From positions 62,001 to 126,000 of the forward strand of contig NZ_JAERRG010000023.1 in NCBI RefSeq assembly GCF_016741935.1: a stretch of 64,000 nt of DNA, in the 5' to 3' direction. Within the stretch, counting starts at the first letter, position 1. The number at the start of each line of letters is the position of its first letter. Source of the stretch: Streptomyces endocoffeicus (GTDB taxonomy: Bacteria > Actinomycetota > Actinomycetes > Streptomycetales > Streptomycetaceae). The translations under genes and the position numbers were made by a program. Below the pieces are notes generated by a model, which did not search any database, had not been told where the DNA came from, and saw only the letters and a program-made list of their open reading frames with translations. Positions 24,157 through 32,567 of the stretch are shown in pieces.

Positions 24157-27084
24157 ATGAGCTCAGGAATACGGCGCCGCAGCATTCTGTCCGCGGCCGC
24201 CCTGGGAAGCGCAGCCGGTTCGTCAGGTCTCTCCGCTCCGGCGTCGGCGCGGCCGGTGGCCGGCGCCGGAGCGTCGGCGGGCACGCTGCCCGGCGAGGAC
24301 GGGTACGACCTGTGGCTGCGCTACCGGCAGGTGGAGGATTCCGGTCAGCTCAAGCGGTACCGGGCCGCCTTGGGGACGCTGGTCCGGCAGGGAGGTGGGC
24401 CGCTGCAGCGGTCGGCGGTGGACGAGTTGGTCCGCGGGCTCAGCGGGCTGCTCGGCATACGGGTGAGGCCACGCGCCAACGCCTCCTTACGCGCGGCACT
24501 TGTGGTGGGCACCCCGGCGAGTTCCGCCCTGATCCGCGAGCTCGTCCCCGCGGCCGACCTGGCGGAGCTGGGCGAGGAGGGGTATGTCGTCCGCCGGGTC
24601 ACCCGGCGCGGCGGGGAGTTCACCGTGGTCGCGGCCCACGCGGACCGGGGTGTGCTCTACGGCGCGTTCCATCTGCTGCGCCTCGTACAGACCCGGCGGC
24701 CGCTGGAGCACGTCGATCTCACGGAGCGCCCGGCCGCCCCGCTGCGCATGGCCAACCACTGGGACAACGACGACGGTTCGATCGAGCGCGGCTATGCGGG
24801 CCGGTCCTTCTTCGACTGGGAGAAGCTGCCGCGACTCGACGACCGGTACACGGACTACGCACGTGTCCTGGCCTCGCTCGGCATCAACGGCGCCGTGATC
24901 AACAATGTCAACACGACGGCGGACTACCTCGCCGAGCCGTTCCTGACCAAGCTGGCCGCGCTGGCCGGTGTGCTGCGCCGTTACGGCGTGGCACTGTATG
25001 TCACGGCGAACTTCGCCGCCCCCATCGACCTGGGCGGGCTGGACACCGCCGACCCCTTCGACCCGGGGGTACGCGACTGGTGGACGAAGAAGGCCGAGGA
25101 GATCTACGGCAGGATCGAGGACTTCGGCGGCTTCCTGGTGAAGGCCAACTCCGAGGGCCGCCCTGGGCCGTTGGACTATGGACGCACCCACGCCGACGGG
25201 GCCAACCTGCTGGCGGGCGCGCTGAGACCGTACGGCGGGGTCGTGATGTGGCGTGCCTTCGTGCACGACAGTGACGCGAAGTGGGACCGGCAGGCCGACC
25301 TCGATTTCACACCGCTGGACGGGAAGTTCGCGGACAACGCCGTTGTGCAGATCAAGAACGGGCCGATCGACTTCCAGGTCCGCGAGCCCGCCCACCCTCT
25401 CTTCGGCTCGCTGCCGCGTACCAACTCGATGATCGAGCTCCAGGTGACGCAGGAGTACACCGGGCACGCCACTCATCTGTGCTATCTGGTTCCGCAGTGG
25501 AGGGAAGTCCTGGACTTCGACACCCTCAAGGCGGGCGAGGGCAGCACCGTGGCCCGTGTCGTGACCGGCCGGGTGCACTCCTACGCGCACTTCGGATTCG
25601 CCGGGGTGATGAACTTCGGCGATGCCAGGAACTGGACCGGCTCACACCTGGCCGCCGCCAACACCCACGGCTACGGACGGCTCTCCTGGAACCCGGACCT
25701 GTCCGCGCGGCACCTGGCCGACGAGTGGACCCGGATGACCTTCGGCAACGACCCGGACGTCGTCAAGACCGTCTCCGGCCTGCTGCTGGACTCCTGGCGC
25801 ACCTACGAGGACTACACCTCGCCGCTGGGCACGGGATATCTCACCCATCCGCCGGACGGCTCGGTGACCGGGCACTTCGACCCCAGCCCGACGACGACCA
25901 CCCAGTTCCACAAGTCGGACCGCGAGGGCATCGGCTACGACCGCACCGCCGCCACCGGCGACGGCTACACCGAGCTGTACGCGCCGGCGACACGGGACGC
26001 CTACGAGTCGCTGGAGAGCTGCCCCGAGGAACTGCTCCTCTTCCTTCACCACGTCCCGTACACCCACCGGCTGGACAGCGGCAGGACCGTGATCCAGCAC
26101 ATCTACGACACCCACTTCTCCGGCGCGGCGCGGGTGGCGGAGATGCGCACGGAGTGGGAGGGGCTGCGCCGCCGGGTCGACCACCGGCGGTTCACCGAGG
26201 TGCACCGCCAGTTCGGGGAGCAGCTCACCGAGGCCGCCCAGTGGCGGGACACCCTGGTCGCCTACTGGTTCGACCTGAGCCGGATCCGCGACGAGCGCCG
26301 CGGCTGGCTGCAGGCGATCGTCGCCCCGGCCGACACGGCGCTGCTGGGCGGGGAGCGCAACGAGCTTCCGGTGCAGGTGGTCAACGCGACGGGCTCCGGG
26401 CTGCGCACGGTGACCACACTGGACGTTCCCGAGGGCTGGCGGTCCGAGGAGGCGTCCCGCTACGTGGCCTCGCGGGAGGGCGAGACGGTGAAGATGACCG
26501 TGGTGCCGCCACCGGCCCCCGCGCTCGCCACCCTGCACGCGCGCCCCAGGTCGGGCGCGGTGCCGGTGCTCGACTCCTCGCTGCGCAGCCTGGCCAGGGT
26601 CGTGGTCGTCCCACCCGCCGCGCGATGCGTCCACGCGCTGGACGCCGGGCCCGCCTCGGCGCCGGTGCTGAAGGACTACACCCGTCTGTCGCCGGCCGAC
26701 GGGTGGCACGAGGGCGCCGGGTTCGGCTGGGTCGGCAACACGCCCGACGCCACGGACACCGGACTGTTCGATGTCGTCCGCCGGGACTACGTACGCGACA
26801 GCGTCCCGGCCGTGCTGCGGCTGAGGCTGCCGGCCGGACGCTGCACCGCGCATCTGCTCACCGGTGACCCCAACACCTTCAACAGGTCGCTGATCGTCCG
26901 GGTGGACGGGATCGAGAAGGCCCGGAGCGAGCGGCTCGACGGCCGGGAGTTCATCTGGCTCCGGATCCCGTTGGACGGCGGATCCTCCGGACGCGAGGTG
27001 GATCTGGAGCTGTCCTCGAAGGAGGACGAGACCTGGCATCTCGGCGCCTGCGTGGTACTGGCGGACGGCCAGGAGCGGGGCTAG
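24157..27084 (+). CDS. secreted GH67 alpha-glucuronidase with C-terminal extension
   Basis: Hydrolyses the alpha-1,2 bond of (4-O-methyl)glucuronic acid on xylo-oligosaccharides, outside the cell. The 975-aa protein has a Tat-like signal (IRRRSILSAAALGSAAG), the GH67 N-terminal domain, a TIM barrel and helical C-terminal domain, and roughly 200 further residues of beta-rich sequence, longer than the usual 680-830 aa. Family landmarks are ANHWDNDDGSIERGYAGRS, the general acid Glu333 in VKANSEGRPGP, and the base candidates Asp393 (DGKFADN) and Glu410 (DFQVREP). Codon 111 is TTA, hinting at bldA control. A strong terminator follows. No xylanase or transporter is adjacent. Confidence 0.93.
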   Translation: MSSGIRRRSILSAAALGSAAGSSGLSAPASARPVAGAGASAGTLPGEDGYDLWLRYRQVEDSGQLKRYRAALGTLVRQGGGPLQRSAVDELVRGLSGLLGIRVRPRANASLRAALVVGTPASSALIRELVPAADLAELGEEGYVVRRVTRRGGEFTVVAAHADRGVLYGAFHLLRLVQTRRPLEHVDLTERPAAPLRMANHWDNDDGSIERGYAGRSFFDWEKLPRLDDRYTDYARVLASLGINGAVINNVNTTADYLAEPFLTKLAALAGVLRRYGVALYVTANFAAPIDLGGLDTADPFDPGVRDWWTKKAEEIYGRIEDFGGFLVKANSEGRPGPLDYGRTHADGANLLAGALRPYGGVVMWRAFVHDSDAKWDRQADLDFTPLDGKFADNAVVQIKNGPIDFQVREPAHPLFGSLPRTNSMIELQVTQEYTGHATHLCYLVPQWREVLDFDTLKAGEGSTVARVVTGRVHSYAHFGFAGVMNFGDARNWTGSHLAAANTHGYGRLSWNPDLSARHLADEWTRMTFGNDPDVVKTVSGLLLDSWRTYEDYTSPLGTGYLTHPPDGSVTGHFDPSPTTTTQFHKSDREGIGYDRTAATGDGYTELYAPATRDAYESLESCPEELLLFLHHVPYTHRLDSGRTVIQHIYDTHFSGAARVAEMRTEWEGLRRRVDHRRFTEVHRQFGEQLTEAAQWRDTLVAYWFDLSRIRDERRGWLQAIVAPADTALLGGERNELPVQVVNATGSGLRTVTTLDVPEGWRSEEASRYVASREGETVKMTVVPPPAPALATLHARPRSGAVPVLDSSLRSLARVVVVPPAARCVHALDAGPASAPVLKDYTRLSPADGWHEGAGFGWVGNTPDATDTGLFDVVRRDYVRDSVPAVLRLRLPAGRCTAHLLTGDPNTFNRSLIVRVDGIEKARSERLDGREFIWLRIPLDGGSSGREVDLELSSKEDETWHLGACVVLADGQERG

Positions 27085-27092
27085 CCGCCACC

Positions 27093-27131
27093 GCTCACCG
27101 AGGGGCCTTGCCGACGGGCCCCTCGGTGAGC
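27093..27131. terminator. bidirectional hairpin terminator after the GH67 gene
   Basis: A perfect 15-bp stem (GCTCACCGAGGGGCC with GGCCCCTCGGTGAGC) and 9-nt loop between convergent genes, 9 bp after the GH67 stop and 22 bp from the SDR stop. It can serve both transcripts. Confidence 0.9.
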
Positions 27132-27152
27132 GTTGCGGGGAGTCCGGGCGGT

Positions 27153-27911
27153 TCAGGCGCAGAGCCCACCGTCGATCGGCAGGACGGCTCCGCTGATGTG
27201 GCTCGCGCGCTCGCTCAGGAGGAATGCCGCACTCGCTCCGACCTCCCGTCCCGTACCGGCCTTGCGCAAGGGAGTGGCCGCGATCCGGGCCTCCACGCCG
27301 CCGGGGATCGCGCGCCGCGTCTCGGCGAGCATCGGTGTCTCGGTCGGGCCGGGGGCCAGCGCGTTCACCCGGATCCCGAGCGGGCCGAAGTCATGGGCGG
27401 CGGTGCGGGTCAGGCCGATGACCGCGTGTTTGGTGGCCTGGTACGCGCCCATGCCGGAGCTGCCGCGGAGACCGCCGATGCTGCTCACGTTGACGATCGA
27501 GCCGAAGCCCTGCCGCTCCATGACGCGCACCTCTTCGCGGACGCACAGCCAGGTGCCCTTCACGTTCACGGCCATGATCCGGTCGAAGTCCGCTTCCGCG
27601 ACCGCGTCGAGGCGCCCGCCCTGGGTCATCGCCGCGTTGTTGAACGCCCCGTCGAGGCGGCCGAACCGTGCGACGGTGGCGTCGACGAACCCGGTCACGC
27701 TCGCCACGTCGGAGACATCTCCGGTGGTGAAGGCCACATCGTGTCCGGCGGAGGCGAGTTCCTCCGTGAGCGCGGCAAGCGGTCCCTTGGTGCGTGCTAC
27801 GAGCATGAGCGCGGCGCCGTCTTCCGCGAGGACGCGCGCGGCGTCGGCTCCGATTCCCGCGCTGGCCCCAACAAGGAGGATGACCTTACCGGCGAGCGGC
27901 GGAGTGCTCAT
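27153..27911 (-). CDS. SDR-family dehydrogenase, last gene of the DUF6282-BKACE operon
   Basis: Classical NAD(P)-dependent short-chain dehydrogenase of 252 aa. The glycine motif is GASAGIG (about residues 15-21), followed by NNAA (normally NNAG), the catalytic serine in NVSSIGG, the YxxxK pair in AYQATK and the C-terminal ISGAVLPIDGG. ATG 27911 overlaps the BKACE stop (ATGA). It probably oxidises or reduces a hydroxy/keto intermediate for the preceding cleavage enzyme, an inference from operon order. A fused-looking frame continues to 28340, but only out of frame through the BKACE gene. Confidence 0.92.
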   Translation of the reverse strand: MSTPPLAGKVILLVGASAGIGADAARVLAEDGAALMLVARTKGPLAALTEELASAGHDVAFTTGDVSDVASVTGFVDATVARFGRLDGAFNNAAMTQGGRLDAVAEADFDRIMAVNVKGTWLCVREEVRVMERQGFGSIVNVSSIGGLRGSSGMGAYQATKHAVIGLTRTAAHDFGPLGIRVNALAPGPTETPMLAETRRAIPGGVEARIAATPLRKAGTGREVGASAAFLLSERASHISGAVLPIDGGLCA

Positions 27912-28849
27912 GAGACCGTGCTCCTGTCGATGTCCGTGACGCCGCGCAGCGCGAGCGTCGCCCGGGCGTCGGCCGGTGTGGCGATCGGCAGGTCCAAGTC
28001 CTCGACGAGGGAGCGGACCTTCCTGACCTGCTGGGCGTTGCTCTCCGCGAGCCGCCCCCTGCCGATCCACAGGCTGTCCTCGAGCCCCACGCGCACATGG
28101 CCGCCGAGCAGGGCGCTGTGGGTGGCGAACCGCATCTGGTCGCGGCCGGCCGCGAAGGCGGAGAACGAGTAGTCGTCGCCGAAGAGCTTGTCCGCGACGC
28201 GCACCATGTGGTCCAGGTTCTCGTGATCGGCACCGATGCCGCCGAGGACGCCGAACACGCCCTGGATCAGCAGGGGCGGCTTGGCCAGGCCCCTTTCGGC
28301 GAAGTGGGCGAGCGAGTAGAGGTGTCCAATGTCGTAGCACTCGTACTCGAACCGGGTGCCGGACTCGCCGAGCGTACGCAAGGCGTGTTCGATCGTCTCG
28401 AAGGTGTTGATGAACGGGCGGGAGTACGACTTGAGCACGTGCGGCCGCTCCCAGTCGTGCTTCCAGTCGGTCACCCGGTCGGCCATCCCCGCGTACACGA
28501 AGTTCATCGAGCCCATGTTCATCGACGCGAGCTCGGGCCGGAGCCGGACGGCCGCCGCCAGGCGCTGCTCCATCGTCATCGCCGGCGAACCACCGGTGGT
28601 GATGTTGATGACGGCGTCGGTCCGCGCGGTGATCGACTCGACGATCCGCTCGAAGACCTCGGGCTCGAACGTGGGCCGCCCGTCCGGCTGCCGGGCGTGC
28701 AGGTGCACGACGGCGGATCCGGCCTCGACCGCCTCGAGTGCGGCCTCGGCCACCTGCTCGGCGGAGAGCGGGAGATAGGGGCTCTGGGACGGCACATGCA
28801 CGGATCCCGTCACCGCGGTGGTGATGATGACCTTCCCGGCCGCCCGCAT
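27908..28849 (-). CDS. BKACE (DUF849) beta-keto acid cleavage enzyme
   Basis: Zinc TIM-barrel enzyme that condenses a beta-keto acid with acetyl-CoA and splits off acetoacetate, as in 3-keto-5-aminohexanoate cleavage. The 313-aa protein has the family pattern: KVIITTAVTGSVHVP at the N-terminus, the zinc ligands in VVHLHARQPDGRP (about residues 46-58), INITTGGSP, and GGHVRVGLEDSLWIGRGRLA near the C-terminus, with the conserved Glu. It sits 22 bp after the LLM gene and overlaps the SDR gene. The acyl part of the substrate cannot be predicted from sequence alone. It implies a beta-keto acid intermediate in this pathway. Confidence 0.93.
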   Translation of the reverse strand: MRAAGKVIITTAVTGSVHVPSQSPYLPLSAEQVAEAALEAVEAGSAVVHLHARQPDGRPTFEPEVFERIVESITARTDAVINITTGGSPAMTMEQRLAAAVRLRPELASMNMGSMNFVYAGMADRVTDWKHDWERPHVLKSYSRPFINTFETIEHALRTLGESGTRFEYECYDIGHLYSLAHFAERGLAKPPLLIQGVFGVLGGIGADHENLDHMVRVADKLFGDDYSFSAFAAGRDQMRFATHSALLGGHVRVGLEDSLWIGRGRLAESNAQQVRKVRSLVEDLDLPIATPADARATLALRGVTDIDRSTVS

Positions 28850-28871
28850 CAGTTCTTCTCCTCGGTGGTGG

Positions 28872-29774
28872 TCATGTGTCCTCTCCCGTCGTGCGGATGG
28901 TGTGCGGGGGCGGATGGTGTGCGGGGGCGAGCGCCCGGTAGGCGTCGAGCTTGGCGTCGTCGAGCCGGCCGACCAGGCTGATGGCGACCTGGGTGGCGCC
29001 CGCGTCGTACTGTCGCCGTACCGCCTGGCGCACCTGCTCCGGCGTGCCGTAGGCGACGAGGGCGTCGACGAGCCGGTCGGACCCGGGCGGGGTGAGGTCG
29101 GCTCCGGTGAACCCGAGCCGGGTCAGCTTCGCGATCTGGTGCGGCAGCGTCAGGTAGTAGGCGAGACGCCCGCGTGCCACCTCGCGGGCGGCGGCACGGT
29201 CGCGGCCCACCACCGCCCACTGGACGACCGACAGGAACAGGTCGTCCCCGATCGTCTCGCGCGCCCAGCGGGTGTGTTCCGGTGTGACGAGGAAGGTGAT
29301 CAGGCCGTCGGCACGTTCGGCGGCGAGACGGGTGATCCCGGCCGAGTACGCGCCGAGCACCCGCGGCACCGCCGCCCGGCTACCACCGCGGCGGGCGATG
29401 GTCGCGTCGACTTCGTCGAGGTAGTCGCGGAGGAACGGCAGCGGGCCGACACCCCGCTCGCGGACCGCTCCGCTGACCCCGAGCCCCAGCACATAGCGCC
29501 CGGGATAGCCGGCGGCGAGGTCCCGCGCCGCCGAGGCCGCGGACTTCGGCACGCGTTCGAGCGCGCGGGCGACGCCGTTGCCCACGACCATCCGTCGCGT
29601 CGAACCGAGCGCGAGCGCGGCGGTGGTGAACGCTTCGCGCCCGGCGACCTCGGGGATCCAGACCATCGGGTGGCCGGCCTCTTCCAGTACCCGGAGGAAG
29701 CGCACCGCTCCCCCGTGGTCGAGGTCGTCCAGCTCGGCGATCGACAGCGCCGAGCGCGGCAGGGAGAGCGTCAT
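28872..29774 (-). CDS. LLM-class (F420-type) flavin/deazaflavin oxidoreductase
   Basis: Luciferase-like TIM-barrel oxidoreductase of 300 aa, in actinobacteria usually F420-dependent. Markers are VWIPEVAGREAFTTAALAL, the barrel segment GRYVLGLGVSG, and the C-terminal PEQVRQAVRRQYDAGATQVA. It overlaps the aldolase stop (ATGA). Its own C-terminus appears altered: a 17-bp tandem duplication at 28894-28927 shifts the frame so that it ends HTIRTTGEDT, 22 bp before the BKACE start. Removing one copy would give a longer tail ending at a TGATG overlap. The role is redox of a pathway intermediate, substrate unknown; FMN is the alternative cofactor. Confidence 0.88.
   Translation of the reverse strand: MTLSLPRSALSIAELDDLDHGGAVRFLRVLEEAGHPMVWIPEVAGREAFTTAALALGSTRRMVVGNGVARALERVPKSAASAARDLAAGYPGRYVLGLGVSGAVRERGVGPLPFLRDYLDEVDATIARRGGSRAAVPRVLGAYSAGITRLAAERADGLITFLVTPEHTRWARETIGDDLFLSVVQWAVVGRDRAAAREVARGRLAYYLTLPHQIAKLTRLGFTGADLTPPGSDRLVDALVAYGTPEQVRQAVRRQYDAGATQVAISLVGRLDDAKLDAYRALAPAHHPPPHTIRTTGEDT
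28894..28927. repeat. 17-bp perfect tandem duplication in the LLM gene 3' end
   Basis: CGGATGGTGTGCGGGGG occurs twice head to tail. As 17 is not a multiple of three, the duplication changes the reading frame of the last residues of the LLM gene and moves its stop codon. Confidence 0.95.
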
Positions 29775-30559
29775 CGGTGACCGTCCGCTTCCCGGAACGC
29801 CGTGACCAGCCCGCGCGCGGTCTCCGCCAGCATCGATGTGTCATTGCTGAGCAGGACGAAGTCGCAGCCGTCGCGCACCGCCCGCGCGGCACGCTCGGGC
29901 GCGCCGCCGAACGCGAGCCCGCAGCGCTTTCCCGCGGCGTGCGCGGCGTCCCGCGCGGAGACGATCAGCTCGAGCACCTCCGGCGAGGCGGGCGTGGAAC
30001 CCATCGACATCGAAAGGTCCGCGGCGCCCACGAACACCGCGTCGACGGAGTCGAGGGCCAGTATCCGCGGTGCGGCCTCGATGGCCTCGACGCTCTCGAG
30101 CTGCGGAACGCACAGCACGTCGTCGTTGCCGGTGGCCAGGTAGTCGGTGCCGGGGCGCAGCCCCCACGCTCCGGCACGGCTGGTGCCGCCGGCGCCGCGC
30201 ACACCGTGCGGCGGGAACCGGCACGCCCGCCCGACGGCGGCGGCCTCCTCGACGGTGTCGACGTGCGGTACGAGGATGCCCATGGCCCCCGCGTCGAGGA
30301 TCTTCTGGATCGTCGAGGCCGTCGTGTCCGGCACCCGCACCAGGGGCACCATGCCCAGCGCGGCGGCCGAGTTGATCAGCCGGTACGCGGTCTGGAGGTC
30401 CAGCGGCGCATGCTCCAGGTCGATCACGACGAAGTCGAACCCGGCGTACGCCATGATCTCGACCGGCTCACCCGAGGCGATCTTCAGCCAGGTGCCGAGC
30501 GGGGTGGTGGCGCGGCCCGGTGCGAACAGCCCGCCGCCGGTGCGTCGTCGCGCGCTCAT
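29771..30559 (-). CDS. HpcH/HpaI-family aldolase
   Basis: Class II pyruvate-type aldolase (4-hydroxy-2-oxo-acid aldolase superfamily) of 262 aa, a divalent-metal TIM barrel. Visible are the base loop DFVVIDLEHAPLD (about residues 42-54), GAMGILVPHVDTVEEA, the metal ligand Glu in CVPQLESVEAIE and the second ligand Asp in VFVGAADLSMSMG. It cleaves or forms C-C bonds next to a 2-oxo acid, commonly late in aromatic meta-pathways. ATG 30559 overlaps the cupin stop and its stop overlaps the LLM start. The native substrate in this operon is unknown. Confidence 0.93.
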   Translation of the reverse strand: MSARRRTGGGLFAPGRATTPLGTWLKIASGEPVEIMAYAGFDFVVIDLEHAPLDLQTAYRLINSAAALGMVPLVRVPDTTASTIQKILDAGAMGILVPHVDTVEEAAAVGRACRFPPHGVRGAGGTSRAGAWGLRPGTDYLATGNDDVLCVPQLESVEAIEAAPRILALDSVDAVFVGAADLSMSMGSTPASPEVLELIVSARDAAHAAGKRCGLAFGGAPERAARAVRDGCDFVLLSNDTSMLAETARGLVTAFREADGHR

Positions 30560-31464
30560 GGCATCGGGTAGTCGTCGGCGTTGAGCACCCAGCCGGGTTT
30601 CTCCGAGAAGTCGGTGCGGGGCGGGCTGAAGATGTCGATCAGCTGGTTCACATCGGGATCGCCGGCTTCGGAGGTGTGCACGGTGGGTGGCGGAATGATC
30701 GCGAGGGAGGGGCTGCCGAGCCGCACATGCTCGTCGTCGCGCCACTGGGAGCTGTCGCTCAGCCAGGGGGTGCGGATGTGGTGCACATACTGGCCCCGCA
30801 CGGCCAGCGACAGCTGCTCGAAGTCGTCGTGGGTGTGTGGTGAGAGCTTGTGCGGGTCGCGCGGACCGTCCAGCTCGGGCAGGAAGTTGACCATGAACGA
30901 CCGGGTGCGGAAGATGCGGCCGAACCGTGCCGGGTCGTCCGGAACCTCGGCCAGCGGATAGCACCGCACGGCGGGCCCGCCGACGGGCTCCGGCCACCGC
31001 TCCAGCGGTGCGACGCGCGGGTGGTCCTCCGCGTACGCCCCGGCGTTGGCGGCCCGGTCCCGCCATGCCGGCTCGGCGGCCTCGACCAGGCGGATCAGCG
31101 GGCCGTCGCCGTGCACGCTGATCCGCGAGCCACCGGGCGGGGCCACGACGAGCCCGGGCCCGTCGACGCGTGTGCTGCCGTCGCCGGTGACCACCGTGAA
31201 GGCCGGAGAGGCTCCGGTGACCACCACGGCGAGCTCGCCGTCGAGCGTCCCGTTGTCCAGGTCGTCACCGGCCCGCGCCTCGGTGTGCGCCAGCACCACG
31301 TTCTGAGCGCGGACGACCGCGGTACGGGCGTCCGGTGTCGCGGCGCCGGGCGGGGCGAGGCGGTGCAGATCGAAGTACTGAGCGGCGGCTATCGCGGCGC
31401 CGCTGTCCGGCCGTGGTGCGGTCGCCGTCGCGAGCGAGGAGCGGGGGTCGTCCTTTTCGTACAC
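30556..31464 (-). CDS. cupin-domain protein, probable metal-dependent enzyme
   Basis: Two-domain cupin-like protein of 302 aa. The C-terminal half has a good motif 1, HTHDDFEQLSLAVRG (fits HxH-x3-E-x6-G), and motif 2 around PSLAIIPPPTVHTSEAGD with the fourth ligand His. The N-terminal half has a degenerate cupin (DGPGLVVAPPGGSRISVHGD). Such proteins are dioxygenases, isomerases or lyases, and the surrounding aldolase suggests ring cleavage or isomerisation. The GTG start at 31464 is preceded by AAAGGAC and lies 16 bp after the DUF6282 gene. Exact family not recognised. Confidence 0.78.
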   Translation of the reverse strand: MYEKDDPRSSLATATAPRPDSGAAIAAAQYFDLHRLAPPGAATPDARTAVVRAQNVVLAHTEARAGDDLDNGTLDGELAVVVTGASPAFTVVTGDGSTRVDGPGLVVAPPGGSRISVHGDGPLIRLVEAAEPAWRDRAANAGAYAEDHPRVAPLERWPEPVGGPAVRCYPLAEVPDDPARFGRIFRTRSFMVNFLPELDGPRDPHKLSPHTHDDFEQLSLAVRGQYVHHIRTPWLSDSSQWRDDEHVRLGSPSLAIIPPPTVHTSEAGDPDVNQLIDIFSPPRTDFSEKPGWVLNADDYPMP

Positions 31465-31480
31465 CGTGGTGTCCTTTCGC

Positions 31481-32371
31481 TCAGCTGTCGAGGTTGAGCA
31501 GATAGGCCGGGTTGTCGCGGACCATGCGCCGCAGGTCCTTCTCCGGCAGGCCGAGGTCGAGCAGCGCCCCCGCGACCCGCAACCACGCGTCCACCGGTTT
31601 CGGGTTGATCGCCTGCCCGAAGTCCGAGGCCAGCACGGTGTGTTCGGGGCCGAGCGCCTCGATCCAGGCCAGCAGTCGTTTGGGGTCCCTCTTCTGGGCT
31701 CCCTCGGGGTCGTACATGCCGACCTCGTGCTCGATGAACGCGCCGAGTGCGATGAGCTCGCGGCACAGGTCGGGGTCGGCGCCGATCACATAGTCGGGGT
31801 GACTGACGACCATCCGCGTCATGCCGCGGTCCTTCGCGGCCCGGAACAGCGTGCGGATGTACTCGGGGTACATATGGCCGCCGTTGACGACGGCCTCCTG
31901 TTCCTTGATCTCGTCGAGTATCCCGGCCGCCTCGGGCTTCAGTTCCCCCCTGTCGTCGACGATGTCGATGCGTTCCAGGGTCAGGGGCACGGTGGTGGTC
32001 GGGAACGCCCCGTCCTCGGGGTGGCAGTCGATGTGCCGGCCCGAGGAGATGGTCGGGAACCAGACGACCTTGCCGCCCATGCGCAGACACATGCGCACCG
32101 CGTGCACGTTGAGACCGCCGACGGTGCTGTTGAGCGCGATACCGCCGTAGGCGGACGCGGCGACTCCGGCCAGGCGTCCCTTCATCGCCAGGATGTCCAT
32201 TTGGGTGTTGTGGTGGTGAGACTTCGCGACCATGGCGCGCATCCCGATCCGGGCACCGTCCTGCGCGGCTTCGACGTGGTCGAAGCGACGGGGGAACGGG
32301 CTGGGGCCGGAGTGGACATGCATATCGATCAGGCCGTCCAGGACGGCGGCGACGGCAGGACGTTCCCTCAT
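31481..32371 (-). CDS. DUF6282-family putative metal-dependent hydrolase
   Basis: Amidohydrolase-superfamily-like protein of 296 aa, first gene of the operon. It begins with VLDGLIDMHVHSGPSPFPRR, the HxH metal motif at about residues 18-20, then VAKSHHHNTQMD, VVSHPDYVIG and VLASDFGQAINP, which supply further His/Asp ligands. I recall this pattern as DUF6282, a family without a characterised reaction; lactone or cyclic amide hydrolysis is plausible. ATG 32371 follows a GGTGGTCTCCT stretch, a weak ribosome site. An IclR-type palindrome lies just 15 bp upstream, so transcription is probably controlled by the regulator at 33992. Confidence 0.85.
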   Translation of the reverse strand: MRERPAVAAVLDGLIDMHVHSGPSPFPRRFDHVEAAQDGARIGMRAMVAKSHHHNTQMDILAMKGRLAGVAASAYGGIALNSTVGGLNVHAVRMCLRMGGKVVWFPTISSGRHIDCHPEDGAFPTTTVPLTLERIDIVDDRGELKPEAAGILDEIKEQEAVVNGGHMYPEYIRTLFRAAKDRGMTRMVVSHPDYVIGADPDLCRELIALGAFIEHEVGMYDPEGAQKRDPKRLLAWIEALGPEHTVLASDFGQAINPKPVDAWLRVAGALLDLGLPEKDLRRMVRDNPAYLLNLDS

Positions 32372-32385
32372 AGGAGACCACCTCG

Positions 32386-32400
32386 GTTCGCATTGTGAAT
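32386..32400. promoter_or_regulatory. IclR-type operator 1, before the DUF6282 operon
   Basis: GTTCGC-ATT-GTGAAT, a copy of the 15-bp palindrome that is perfect in front of the iclR gene. It ends 15 bp upstream of the DUF6282 start codon, a position that would block transcription or early elongation. Confidence 0.65.
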
Positions 32401-32480
32401 TCGCGTTTCACTGTAGACCGCGAGTCAACCCCTTGCAGCAGTCTTGTGCGGCGCAAGTCACAACTTTAGGGTGGTCGGCA

Positions 32481-32495
32481 GTTCGCTTCGTGAAC
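32481..32495. promoter_or_regulatory. IclR-type operator 2, before the MHS transporter
   Basis: GTTCGC-TTC-GTGAAC, 72 bp upstream of the transporter start, in the same divergent spacer as operator 1 and 80 bp from it. It matches the perfect palindrome at 34840-34854 except for one base in the left arm (the central triplet differs). Confidence 0.7.
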
Positions 32496-32567
32496 ACGCA
32501 GTTCGCAACGCGCCGAATGTGGCACCTCAGAGCTGCGGGTAGCCAGCAACAGATCCCGGAGGACACG

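Noticed and set aside
24024..25274. 416-aa forward frame overlapping the start of the GH67 gene
   Set aside because: It is out of frame with the clearly homologous alpha-glucuronidase and has Arg/Gly/Pro shadow composition.
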